The notes under the pieces are model-generated. The model was not told the DNA's origin. It made no database searches and worked only from the letters and a program-made list of their open reading frames with translations. From Mycobacterium szulgai (GTDB lineage Bacteria; Actinomycetota; Actinomycetes; Mycobacteriales; Mycobacteriaceae): a stretch of 64,000 nt of DNA. Within the stretch, counting starts at the first letter, position 1. Every line of letters begins with the position of its first letter. The stretch covers positions 1 through 64,000 of the forward strand of contig NZ_LQPW01000120.1 of NCBI RefSeq assembly GCF_002116635.1, given 5' to 3'. Of the stretch, positions 52,411-61,201 are shown piece after piece. A program made the translations under genes and the position numbers.

Positions 52411-52519
52411 TTACACGCACCGCTAGATTAATCAAGACATAATTTGTGTAGACTTTGTTCAGTACCACTGTTGTGGCCATTTCTCCGCCGTCGATGCCGA
52501 CGTACGTCTCTGTTTCCAT
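52406..52519 (-). CDS. 37-residue peptide ORF
   Basis: A short minus-strand ORF that starts nine bases after the stop of the 30-codon ORF upstream. It begins METETYVGIDGGEMATTVV and continues with Tyr/Asn/Val-rich sequence (YTNYVLINLAVR). The composition looks natural, with acid at the front and hydrophobic residues behind, like a small secreted or leader-type peptide. There is no strong ribosome-binding site; coupling to the ORF before it is possible. Function unknown. May be unrelated to YcaO. Confidence 0.3.
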   Translation of the reverse strand: METETYVGIDGGEMATTVVLNKVYTNYVLINLAVRVS

Positions 52520-52528
52520 GGTTACTGG

Positions 52529-52621
52529 TTAGGTGTGCGTTCCGATGCTGTACTTCTTCGAATCGAACAACATTGCGGCCAGGTTGGGAACGGCTACGAC
52601 CAGATTGGCATTGAGATCCAT
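52529..52621 (-). CDS. 30-residue peptide ORF
   Basis: A minus-strand ORF beginning MDLNANLVVAVPNLAAMLFD and ending KKYSIGTHT, divergent from the alpha/beta-hydrolase gene 43 bases away. It pairs with the 37-codon ORF just downstream, so the two may form a bicistronic unit. The Leu/Val/Ala start followed by a Ser/Thr/Tyr tail would suit a peptide-modifying enzyme such as the neighbouring YcaO, but this is speculation. The upstream sequence (TAGGTTGATAAGCT) has only a weak ribosome-binding site. Confidence 0.3.
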   Translation of the reverse strand: MDLNANLVVAVPNLAAMLFDSKKYSIGTHT

Positions 52622-52664
52622 AGCTTATCAACCTAATTACCGACCGAAGTGAATCTCAGGGGTC

Positions 52665-53735
52665 ATGACCGCATTCAATTACACGTCGAGCGCAGCCGCT
52701 GACGCCGCGTCTGCGCGTGCGATTTCACCCACACGCGTATTGGAGGCACGGGGGCCTGTGTCCAGCGAGGCGGACTTGGTCGAGATCGTCGAGACGGGGC
52801 CGAGCATTGCCGGGCAGCTGGTGGCTTTGACCTCTCGGGTGGCGATCAGGCCACTGGTGGCGATGGTCGGCCACTTTCCGCGGCTACCCGTGCCGTGGAG
52901 CTTGGTCGACTTCGCGTGCGGATTGCTGCCTGTTGGCCGGGGATCCCAGAGCACCCCGATTTCTTTGCCGAACACGACCGCCGAAGTCGTTTGCGCATCC
53001 GGGGTTCCCTCCGCCGAGGGGGACCGACGGGCGGTGCTGTACCTACATGGCGGCGCCTTTCTGGCGTGCGGTACGAACACGCACAGGAGAATCGTTACAG
53101 CGCTCTCGGCGTTCGCTGACGCACCAGTGTTGGTGGTCAATTACCGCTTAATCCCCAAGCATTCGATTGGCATGGCTGTTGATGATTGCCACGATGCTTA
53201 CCAGTGGTTGCGAACCCACGGGTATGAACCGGACCAGATCGTACTGGCCGGGGATTCGGCGGGTGGTTATCTTGCGCTCACCCTGGCTCAGCGGTTGCGG
53301 GATCACGGCGAGACGCCCGCGGCGCTAGTGGCCATCTCGCCGCTATTGCAGCTGGCCAAGGGCCCCAAGCAATCGCATCCCAACATCGAGACAGATGCGA
53401 TCTTTCCAGCGAAGGCCTTCGATGCGCTGGAGGCCTGGGTAACCAAAGCCGCTGCCAAGCGCCTCGTCGATGGCCGACGCGAAGAAGTCTATGAGCCGCT
53501 AGATCAGATCGAATCAGGTTTGCCGCCAATGCTTGTGCACGTGTCTGGCTCGGAGGTCCTGCTCTATGACGCGCAGCTGGCTGCGGGCAAGCTTGCGGCG
53601 GCCGGCGTGCGTACCGAGCTGCGGGTGTGGCCCGGCCAAGTTCATGTCTTCCAGCTGGCGGCGCCGCTGGTGCCCGAAGCTACTCGCTCGTTGCGTCAGA
53701 TAGGGCAGTACATTCGCCGCGCCACGAGCGCATGA
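52665..53735 (+). CDS. Alpha/beta-hydrolase, hormone-sensitive-lipase family
   Basis: A 356-residue esterase/lipase. The oxyanion HGG motif is in VLYLHGGAFLACG, and the nucleophile elbow is GDSAGG in IVLAGDSAGGYLALTLAQRL. The Asp/Glu-His end is in SGSEVLLYDAQ and WPGQVHVFQL. It resembles the Lip (LipN/LipI-like) group that hydrolyses short acyl esters. ATG 52665 has CAGGGG before it. The N-terminal 100 residues carry a helical cap region. No signal peptide, so probably intracellular. It could tailor a YcaO product, but it fits general lipid metabolism equally well. Confidence 0.92.
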   Translation: MTAFNYTSSAAADAASARAISPTRVLEARGPVSSEADLVEIVETGPSIAGQLVALTSRVAIRPLVAMVGHFPRLPVPWSLVDFACGLLPVGRGSQSTPISLPNTTAEVVCASGVPSAEGDRRAVLYLHGGAFLACGTNTHRRIVTALSAFADAPVLVVNYRLIPKHSIGMAVDDCHDAYQWLRTHGYEPDQIVLAGDSAGGYLALTLAQRLRDHGETPAALVAISPLLQLAKGPKQSHPNIETDAIFPAKAFDALEAWVTKAAAKRLVDGRREEVYEPLDQIESGLPPMLVHVSGSEVLLYDAQLAAGKLAAAGVRTELRVWPGQVHVFQLAAPLVPEATRSLRQIGQYIRRATSA

Positions 53736-53918
53736 GCGCACGAGCGCACTCAACCAATAACGCAGGCACACAACAAGGTTCAAGGATGTCTACCGCACCC
53801 CCAACACAGCGACCGTCCGTCGCCCACGTCAGAGGCGATGTCGAGGTCAACAGTGCCTTCGCGCTTATTCCGGACGGCTTAACGGGTTTTGGCCAGCATT
53901 GTCCGCGGAGATGTTGCC

Positions 53919-56900
53919 ATGCTTCGCGTTGAGCCGCGCTGGCAACGGCACACCGGCGTATTGCGGCGCTGCGTGCGAGCGCTCGCTACGCCGGCCAAAC
54001 ATGGCGAAAGCAAATTGTTCTCCATGATCGCCGCGTTTGTGGCCAAGCACGCGTGGCTGGTGGTCGCGTGTTGGGTTCTTTTGCTGGGCGTGCTCAATGT
54101 CTCCGTGCCGCAGCTTGAGGTGACGGTGGGGGAGGATTCCTCGCCGTTCATGCCGGCACATCTTCCGGCGGCACAAACGCTTCGGCAGATGTCGGCAGAT
54201 TTCGGCGTGCCGGCATCTTCTGCCGTGGGCAGTGTCGTGGTTGTCGATGAGGCGGGGCTCAATGATGCCGACAAAGCGTTTACGGGCCGGCTGATCGAGG
54301 CGTTGCGAGGCGACAAGGCCGACGTGGCATATGTTCTCGACACGTTTTCCAACGACAAGTTGCGCAACATTGCCGTCAGTCCAGATGGTAAAGCGGTCAA
54401 CGTGGTCGTGGCGGGTGCGGGCCAGATCGGATCGTCGGAGGCCCGCAAGAACGTTGTCGATGTCCGCCGATTGATCGAATCGCTGCCGAAACCCCCGGGC
54501 CTGCATGTCTACTACAGCGGGTTTGCGCCGACACTGGCAGATCTCTTCGGCGCGATAGACCGCTCACTGCTTGTCATCACCGCGGTATCGGTGGTGCTGA
54601 TCGCGGGGCTTCTACTGCTGGTGTACCGGTCGGTTGTGCTGGCCATGATCCCGTTGGTCACGGTGGGCGTTTCGCTGGGGGTGGCCCGTTGTGTCGTCTC
54701 GGTGCTCGGCATGACCGGAGTGATGACGGTATCGAATTTCACGATCGCGCTGATGACCGCGATGGTGCTGGGAGTGGGAACGGATTATGCGATTTTCATC
54801 CTCGCCAGCTATCACGAAGGACGCCGCGAAGGGCTCGCCGTGCCGGAGGCACTTGCCCGTGCGGGGCAGAGGATTTCGGGCGTTCTGATCGCGTCTGCGG
54901 TGACGATCGCGGTCGCCTTCTCGGCGATGATGCTCACCAAGATCGGCATGTTCCGCGCGGTGGGACCGCCGGTGGCCATTGCCGTCGCGATCACGCTGGC
55001 GGTATCCGTGACGCTGCCGTACGCACTGCTATCGATCGCGGGGCGGCGGGGCTACGGTGAACCCCGTCAGCTCAACGAGATGCGATGGCGCCGCCTCGGA
55101 GCCAAAATCATCCGGCGCTCAGGACCTTTGACCGCGGTGTCGCTGGTGGTGCTGCTGGCGCTGGCTCTTGTGCTGACGACGCTCAAGATCAACTTCGACG
55201 AGAATTCGATGCAGCTGCGCCGTACCGAGAGCAGTATCGGCCATGAAAAGGTGCTTCAGCATTGGGGTTTGAACGAGGCAGCGCCGGAATATCTGATCAT
55301 CAGGTCTGACCACGATATGCGCAACACAGACGACCTGGCCGCGCTGGAGGTGGTCGCCGCAAGTGTGGCACGGCTTCCCGATGTGTCCTCCGTGCGGTCC
55401 ATCACCCGTCCGTTCGGCAAGCCGGCAGAGCAGACCGCCATCGGCTACCAAGCCGGCGTCGTGAGTGATCGCCTCGGTGATGCCTCCCGGCGCATCGGCG
55501 AGTCCACTCCGGATCTGGCGCGGCTGGGTCTAGGCGCAACTCAGTTGCTAAACGGTGCGCAAGAGGCGAATTCACAATTGCCACAACTTGTTTCGGGAGT
55601 ACAGGAGGTGGTGCTGCTGGCTCACAAGATGTTGAGCAGCTATGGCGCCGCCAGTTCTGCGCTGGCCACGGTCACCGACGGTCGTAGCACGGTGCCGGTA
55701 GCCATCGCCGATTTGACCTCGTCGCTGCGTCTGCTCGACCGTGTTCTCGATGCTTTGAGCAACAACGATCTCGCTGCGGCGGCCATCGGTGCGGCGGATG
55801 CGACGCTGGGCCCGATGCTGGCGCCGGAGGTATCCGCTGAATGCTTGGGCAATCCACTGTGCATGCGCGGCCGGGGCGATCTGGCTGACCTGGACGCGAT
55901 TACCAACGGAGCGGTAAGCCGGGCACTTGGCATTCTGCATGCCGCTTCGGCGGTGCCGCAGGATGCCATCGACCGGGTGCGCGCCTCGCTGCCATCGCTC
56001 AAAATCCTGCTCGAACAGCTGCAGTCATTGACTGCCCAAGTAAGTGGTCAACCGCAGGCACAGCTCAACGAGAAACTGAATCAGCTCGCCCAGGGCGCCG
56101 AAAAACTATCGGGAGGAATGTCGCAGCTGGTCACTGGCCTTAGCCAAGTGAAGACGGGCGTCGAGATGGTCGTCGACATGACTGGTCGCCTGGATCAGGG
56201 CCTGCAACAGGCTTCCAGCTACCTCGATGGTCTGAGTACCCACACCTCGACCGGGGCTGGGCGTGGCTTCTACCTGCCCCCACAAGGCTTTTCCGATCCG
56301 ACCTTCAAGGCCGGAGAACAACTGCTGTTCTCGCGCGATGGTAAGACCGCACGGATGGTCGTGGTGTGGAAGGCCAATCCGTATGACGCCGAAGCCCGAG
56401 ATACCGCACGGCAGCTGGCCGCCACCGCACAACGTGCCGCCGCCGGAACAGATCTGCGCGATGCGCGATTTGACACGACGGGTATCGCTTCGATCCTGGA
56501 CGACATGGGCGACCAAATGCGCCGCGATTTCGCGGTATTTGGATTCGCAGCGATACTGGGCGTGCTATTAGTCCTGATGATCCTGCTGCGCAGCGTGTTG
56601 GCTCCGGTCCTGCTGGTGGCAATGGTTTGCCTGTCGTTTGCCGCGGCGGCTGGTCTGAGTGTGCTGGTATGGCAACACATCATCGGCATCGACCTGGAGT
56701 TCTCGGTGCTGCCGGTGGCCTCCATGGCGTTGATCGCGGTATGTGCGGACTACAGCATGCTATTCGCTTCCCGCATCCGTGACGAATCCCGAGATGGCAT
56801 GGTAAGGGGTATCATTCGCGGATTCGGCAAGACCGGCAGCGTCATCACCACGGCGGGATTGGTCTTCGCGCTCACGATGTTCGCACTCATGAGTGGCAGC

Positions 56901-57083
56901 GTCGTCCAACTGTTGCAAATCGGATTCACCATCGGCGCAGGACTATTGATCGACATCACCATCGTCCGCAACATACTGGTCCCCGCGGCAATGGCAATCA
57001 TCGGCAACCGGATTTGGTGGCCCAGCCCGGCGCTGGCGACGGGCCCTCAACCGACCCTCAGCCCGCAGGGCGAGAGTGAATAG
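53919..57083 (+). CDS. MmpL family RND lipid transporter
   Basis: A 1054-residue RND transporter. Two repeated halves each start with a single helix and periplasmic loop and then five helices. The proton-relay DY motifs are GVGTDYAIFILASYHEGRREG in the first half and VCADYSMLFASRIRDES in the second. The large second loop (about residues 510-860) holds heptad-like coiled regions (QLNEKLNQLAQGAEKLSGGM). MmpL proteins export or flip lipids, often with an MmpS partner or polyketide genes, but neither is adjacent here. ATG 53919 (GGAG nine bases upstream) is chosen; TTG 53889 and ATG 54024 are in frame. Cargo unknown. Confidence 0.93.
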   Translation: MLRVEPRWQRHTGVLRRCVRALATPAKHGESKLFSMIAAFVAKHAWLVVACWVLLLGVLNVSVPQLEVTVGEDSSPFMPAHLPAAQTLRQMSADFGVPASSAVGSVVVVDEAGLNDADKAFTGRLIEALRGDKADVAYVLDTFSNDKLRNIAVSPDGKAVNVVVAGAGQIGSSEARKNVVDVRRLIESLPKPPGLHVYYSGFAPTLADLFGAIDRSLLVITAVSVVLIAGLLLLVYRSVVLAMIPLVTVGVSLGVARCVVSVLGMTGVMTVSNFTIALMTAMVLGVGTDYAIFILASYHEGRREGLAVPEALARAGQRISGVLIASAVTIAVAFSAMMLTKIGMFRAVGPPVAIAVAITLAVSVTLPYALLSIAGRRGYGEPRQLNEMRWRRLGAKIIRRSGPLTAVSLVVLLALALVLTTLKINFDENSMQLRRTESSIGHEKVLQHWGLNEAAPEYLIIRSDHDMRNTDDLAALEVVAASVARLPDVSSVRSITRPFGKPAEQTAIGYQAGVVSDRLGDASRRIGESTPDLARLGLGATQLLNGAQEANSQLPQLVSGVQEVVLLAHKMLSSYGAASSALATVTDGRSTVPVAIADLTSSLRLLDRVLDALSNNDLAAAAIGAADATLGPMLAPEVSAECLGNPLCMRGRGDLADLDAITNGAVSRALGILHAASAVPQDAIDRVRASLPSLKILLEQLQSLTAQVSGQPQAQLNEKLNQLAQGAEKLSGGMSQLVTGLSQVKTGVEMVVDMTGRLDQGLQQASSYLDGLSTHTSTGAGRGFYLPPQGFSDPTFKAGEQLLFSRDGKTARMVVVWKANPYDAEARDTARQLAATAQRAAAGTDLRDARFDTTGIASILDDMGDQMRRDFAVFGFAAILGVLLVLMILLRSVLAPVLLVAMVCLSFAAAAGLSVLVWQHIIGIDLEFSVLPVASMALIAVCADYSMLFASRIRDESRDGMVRGIIRGFGKTGSVITTAGLVFALTMFALMSGSVVQLLQIGFTIGAGLLIDITIVRNILVPAAMAIIGNRIWWPSPALATGPQPTLSPQGESE

Positions 57084-57241
57084 CTCTGTTGTGGCGGGGT
57101 TGCTTTCGGGTGGATGCCGCGGTTCGAGGAGCTGCTGGCGGGACAGTCTGTCTCAGATTCTTAAGAGCTTTGGTGCTTTTAATGCTGGTGATCGATGTCC
57201 GGGTGGTGCTTACTTGCGCTGAAAGTATTGCTTAGCCGGGG

Positions 57242-58804
57242 GTGCCGCCGGGACTTGGCGACACGCGGAAAGGAGCGCGTCCCATTAGCAAGCTCGGCTT
57301 TTGGAGCGTCACGATGCTGGGGGTCAATTCGATTCTTGGCGCTGGCATCTTCCTGACTCCCGGCGCGGTGGTCAAGCTCGCTGGACCGTTGGCGCCCCTT
57401 GCCTACATCTTGGCCGGCGCCTTCGCGGGTGTCATGGCGATCGTGTTCGCCACGGCAGCTCGATACGTCAAGACCAATGGCGCATCCTATGCCTACACCA
57501 CCGCCGCGTTCGGCCAGCGGATCGGCATATACGTCGGTGTCACCCATGCAATCGTGGCAGCCATCGCGTGGGGGGTGCTGGCGTCGCTGTTTGTCTCGAC
57601 GCTGCTGACAACTGCCTTTCCCCATCAAGCTTGGGCACAAGATACGGAGATCTTCAGTGTGAAGACATTGACGTTTCTCATCTTCGTCGCAGTGCTGTTG
57701 GCCATCAACATGTTCGGCAACCGAATAATCAAGTGGGCCAACGGAACGTCCACAGTGGCAAAGGTGTTCGCGCTATTGATCTTCATCGTTGGTGGGGTTT
57801 GGATCGTTGTCACCCGGCACGTCAACAATTACGGTGTGTCGGGTTCGGCCGGTATCTACCATCCTCGACCCTACGCATTGTTTGGGTATCTCGAGGTTGG
57901 CCACGGCGCTGCATCAGGACTGATCCTGGCCACGATCGTCGCCTTGTATGCCTTCACTGGTTTCGAATCGATCGCCAATGCCGCCGAAGAGATGGACCAC
58001 CCGGATCGAACCCTGCCCAGAGCCATACCGCTGACGATCGTGGTAGTGGGTGCTGTCTATGTTCTCGCGGTGGTCGTGGCGATGCTGCTGGGGTCGAACA
58101 GAGTCGTCGACTCCAACGACACAGTCAGACTGGCCGCGGCCATCGGAAACGATGCGTTCCGAACGATCGTCGTCATAGGAGCCCTGGTGTCGATGTTCGG
58201 TATAAACGTGGCCGCGTCGTTCGGGGCGCCCAGGCTCTGGACCGCGCTTTCGGATTCCGGGACGCTGCCGAGCCGCTTGTCGAGGAAGAACCGGTTCGGA
58301 GTTCCTACGGTCGCCTTCGGAATCACTGCGGCCCTAGCGCTCGCTTTTCCGTTGGCGCTTCGATTCGACAGCGTGAACCTGACCGGTTTAGCAGTGATCG
58401 CCCGATTCATCCAATTCATCGTCGTGCCAATCGCACTCATCGCCTTGGCGCGCAATCGGACCGGTGAGCGGGCCGCAGCGAAACGAAACCCCTACACCGA
58501 TGTGGTGTTACCGATAACTGCGGTCGTGATCTCGATTGCGCTGTTCGTGTCTTTCGATTACCGGACCATTCTCTTAACGCCGCAGGGCAGCGCAAACTAC
58601 TTCTCGATTACGTTGATCGTCGCCACCTTCGGCGTCGTACCCGCTATCGCGTATCTGCACTATTACCGGACCATCCGGCGTCGGCGGCTTCGCGGTGATG
58701 ACTTCGGCGGTGGGCCGGTCCTTTGGAAAGCCGATGATCATGCCGAGTCCCGGCGATTGCCGCGCCACTGTAGAGCTTCGAGTGCAACGGCTACCCGGAT
58801 GTAG
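57242..58804 (+). CDS. APC-family amino-acid permease
   Basis: A 520-residue permease with twelve likely membrane segments. The first segment, SVTMLGVNSILGAGIFLTPGAV, contains the substrate-binding GAG motif, and ALYAFTGFESIANAAEEMDHPDRTLPRAI is the family's helix 6-7 signature. It is of the amino-acid/polyamine/organocation kind and closest in style to YfnA/AdiC-like permeases; the substrate cannot be read. GTG 57242 is used, and no strong ribosome-binding site is seen. The tail after residue 485 is charged and its final 67 bases overlap the convergent PucR gene. Confidence 0.9.
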   Translation: MPPGLGDTRKGARPISKLGFWSVTMLGVNSILGAGIFLTPGAVVKLAGPLAPLAYILAGAFAGVMAIVFATAARYVKTNGASYAYTTAAFGQRIGIYVGVTHAIVAAIAWGVLASLFVSTLLTTAFPHQAWAQDTEIFSVKTLTFLIFVAVLLAINMFGNRIIKWANGTSTVAKVFALLIFIVGGVWIVVTRHVNNYGVSGSAGIYHPRPYALFGYLEVGHGAASGLILATIVALYAFTGFESIANAAEEMDHPDRTLPRAIPLTIVVVGAVYVLAVVVAMLLGSNRVVDSNDTVRLAAAIGNDAFRTIVVIGALVSMFGINVAASFGAPRLWTALSDSGTLPSRLSRKNRFGVPTVAFGITAALALAFPLALRFDSVNLTGLAVIARFIQFIVVPIALIALARNRTGERAAAKRNPYTDVVLPITAVVISIALFVSFDYRTILLTPQGSANYFSITLIVATFGVVPAIAYLHYYRTIRRRRLRGDDFGGGPVLWKADDHAESRRLPRHCRASSATATRM

Positions 58805-60006
58805 TTCTGTGAGAGCGGACGGGGGAGCATCCGTTCAGCGGACTCGAGCCGGCGCAATAGCGTATTGCGGTGGCTGAAAAGAAGTTTGGCGGTGCGGGAG
58901 ACGTTGCATTGTTGGTCGATGTATGCCAACAGGGTTGCGCGCAGTTCCGGGCTGGCTGACTCGAAGTCGCCGAGCGTGCTTTTGATGAATCTGTCGGCAC
59001 TGTCGGTGTTTTGGGTGATCAGATCCACCAACTGGATGTCGTTGAAGAAGGCTACCCGCTGCCCCGATTGGAGTCGTGTCACCATGCGTTGGGTGACTAG
59101 TGCATCAAGGTGGCTGCGTCGGAAACCCTCGATTCCGTGCGCCGTGGGCCCGATGGCGATGCGCGCACCGGGCGCGCACTTCAGAGCCTGCGAGATGGTG
59201 TCGGCGCGCAGGTCGGTGGCGTCGGCTACCCATACCCAACGGGTGGCTGCGGTAGCGGCCACAGTGACTCGAGATGTCGATCCAACGGCCTGGCTAAAGG
59301 CGTCGGCGGCGCGGTCGAGGTAGATGTGGTCGCCCTCGAAGTCATCGCTCCACAGGATGGCGGCGGTATGGGGTCGGTCCAAGGAGTACCCCAATCGTGC
59401 CTCGGCCCGATCTTGACCAATGGGTGCGCCCTTGAGGATCAGCTCGGCGATCTCGCGCCGCGCGGCATGAGTGCCCCGTGCCAATTCGTGGTGTTCCAGT
59501 TTCACCTGTGCGGCAATGCCGGCCAGCGTAGCGCCGATGAATTGGCTGATGGAACGGGATGAAACGACGAGCAGTTCGCGCAACTCGTCTGCGTCGGCGC
59601 CGAGTTCGAAAGCGATTTCGATCCAATACTGCCAGGCGACGTCCTGGCCGACGCGATAGAGCTCCAGCGCGATCGAGTCCAGGCCACGGCGCACCAGATC
59701 CCTCGCCAGAGCTAGCGGCTCGGGTCCGAGATTAGCCGGCACCGGTGCACCGGGTTCGCGCACATTGGCCGCCGCCCAGTGCAGCAGGTTGGCGCGGCTG
59801 GCGCGACGAACGGCCTCAGCGAGGACGGGATCGTCGGCGATCGTCGCGTCCTTGCCCACTGTGGCGCGGTCGAGATGATCGAGCCACTCCTGCCGGGGAT
59901 TGAGCGCGATTCGGGCGCCTTCGCGAATTAGCTCTCGAGTGCGTGCGGACGGCCCTTCCAGCGACGTCGGGACGTCGGCGATGCGGTCTTGGGTGAGCTG
60001 GTACAT
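58738..60006 (-). CDS. PucR family transcriptional regulator
   Basis: A 422-residue regulator. The C-terminal PucR helix-turn-helix is LLAYIDQQCNVSRTAKLLFSHRNTLLRRLESAERML, and the middle GGDEF-like/CdaR region includes GARIAIGPTAHGIEGFRRSHLDAL. The N-terminal 180 residues are a helical domain, roughly RsbT-type in position. PucR proteins usually activate purine, amino-acid or fatty-acid catabolism genes. It is convergent with the permease, which may be its target. ATG 60006 has AGCAAGGAGCG before it. The inverted repeats at 60.43-60.52 kb are some 430 bases upstream and could be its operators. Confidence 0.91.
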   Translation of the reverse strand: MYQLTQDRIADVPTSLEGPSARTRELIREGARIALNPRQEWLDHLDRATVGKDATIADDPVLAEAVRRASRANLLHWAAANVREPGAPVPANLGPEPLALARDLVRRGLDSIALELYRVGQDVAWQYWIEIAFELGADADELRELLVVSSRSISQFIGATLAGIAAQVKLEHHELARGTHAARREIAELILKGAPIGQDRAEARLGYSLDRPHTAAILWSDDFEGDHIYLDRAADAFSQAVGSTSRVTVAATAATRWVWVADATDLRADTISQALKCAPGARIAIGPTAHGIEGFRRSHLDALVTQRMVTRLQSGQRVAFFNDIQLVDLITQNTDSADRFIKSTLGDFESASPELRATLLAYIDQQCNVSRTAKLLFSHRNTLLRRLESAERMLPRPLSQNYIRVAVALEALQWRGNRRDSA

Positions 60007-60892
60007 CTATCGCTCCTTGCTTGGGAGCCAGTCGGGTCGACGTGGGCCGGCGTATTGGGATCGTTGCCCGGGGCTGCGTGAACGTGCCTGGCAGCGATCG
60101 GCGGGGTCATTGGCAGTCATCGGTCCGCCCCCCGTGCGGCACGGTTCGAGATGCCGGGTGCGCGTGAGGAACTGGATTCAAGCGTGTGCCCTGTCGGCAG
60201 TGCCACACCTGAACGCTGGTGACATCGTTGTACATTCCTTCGTTCCCCGGATGCGTTACTGGTTGGGGTCAGCGGGGGCCTGGCAGTGTCGGGCGCCAGA
60301 CCCCCGCTGAGATCAACGCCTGACGCCACTTTGGAGGCTGCCCCGGCTGTCGGACGGTCATCGACGAATTCGTGGCGGTCAGGCGAAATCTCTTGGCTGC
60401 GAGGCTGCTTAGCAATTCGCAACATAGTCGACTATACCCCCATGGCGTATAGGTGTAGGGAGGAACTTTGCCTCCCACGGATGGGGGTCTACCTTGTCCC
60501 CCACTTGTAGGACAAGCCCAACGTTTCGGGACTGACCTTCCTGTCCTGCGTCGCCGGAGTGGTGAATCAGGTGCTGATTTCAGGTCATCTGGCGCCGTTG
60601 AAGTTCGCAGCAGTTGGCAATCGTGTTGCACTTTGTCACAGCAATTGCATTCGGCGTGACGTTTGGCACCGCTGACACAGGGTGGGCTGGTGGCGCGGGC
60701 ATCTTGTCTCGCCTTGCGGGATTGATTGGGCCGATTTGGCCCTGGCTCGGTTGTAGCGGGTACTGATCGAATTGACCCGACCGCGCCCATGCAGCATCCC
60801 CGGTACACCGATACGTCTGTTGTACGGGACATTTCACATTGTTGGCTGAGGGTCAGCTGGAGTATCTGTTCGGATCTAGAGGGAGGCAGTGC
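60007..60892. other. Long gap upstream of the PE-PPE-Esx group
   Basis: About 885 bases without a credible gene. Open frames here (for example 60269-60832 minus) are Arg/Pro/Ser-rich shadows. The central 60432-60516 stretch holds three separate inverted repeats, and the last 50 bases contain AGAGGGAGG, the ribosome-binding site of the PE gene. Confidence 0.5.
60432..60516. promoter_or_regulatory. Cluster of three inverted repeats
   Basis: CTATAC (60432-60437) with GTATAG (60447-60452), GGGAGG (60458-60463) with CCTCCC (60471-60476), and CTTGTCC (60493-60499) with GGACAAG (60510-60516). All three arms match perfectly. Their close spacing over 85 bases suggests a regulator-binding array or structured leader. 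They lie about 380 bases before the PE gene and 430 after the PucR start. Confidence 0.45.
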
Positions 60893-61201
60893 GTGACTTT
60901 ACGAGTGGTTCCGGAAGGTTTGGCCGCCGCCAGTGCGGCGGTGGAAGCGTTGACCGCGCAACTCGCGGGCGCACACGCCAGCGCGATGCCGCTGATCACG
61001 GCGGTGATTCCACCAGCGGCTGATCCGGTGTCACTGGCCAGCGCGGCCGGATTTAGCGCTCTGGGTGCAGAGCACGCTGCTGTTGCGGCAGAAGCCGTGG
61101 AGGAGCTGGGTCGTTCCGGGCTTGGTGTTGGTGAATCCGGTGTCAGCTATCTGGCCGGGGATGCGGCTGCGGCGTCGTCTTACCTCGTCTCGGGAGATTG
61201 A
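60893..61201 (+). CDS. PE family protein, PE5-like
   Basis: A 102-residue PE-domain-only protein: [53 protein letters not shown] carries the Pro-Glu motif and tracks PE5 of the ESX-3 locus. [14 protein letters not shown] stands where the YxxxD/E secretion signal lies in relatives (YLAGD). GTG 60893 follows AGAGGGAGG. PE proteins fold with a PPE partner as a helical bundle, and the PPE gene starts on the very base where this one ends (TGATGG overlap), so they are co-translated and probably form a secreted heterodimer. Confidence 0.92.
   Translation: MTLRVVPEGLAAASAAVEALTAQLAGAHASAMPLITAVIPPAADPVSLASAAGFSALGAEHAAVAAEAVEELGRSGLGVGESGVSYLAGDAAAASSYLVSGD

Noticed and set aside
60458..60476. GGGAGG/CCTCCC as a terminator for the PucR side
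   Set aside because: It lies upstream of the PucR start rather than after a gene, and no T-run follows; kept only as part of the inverted-repeat cluster.
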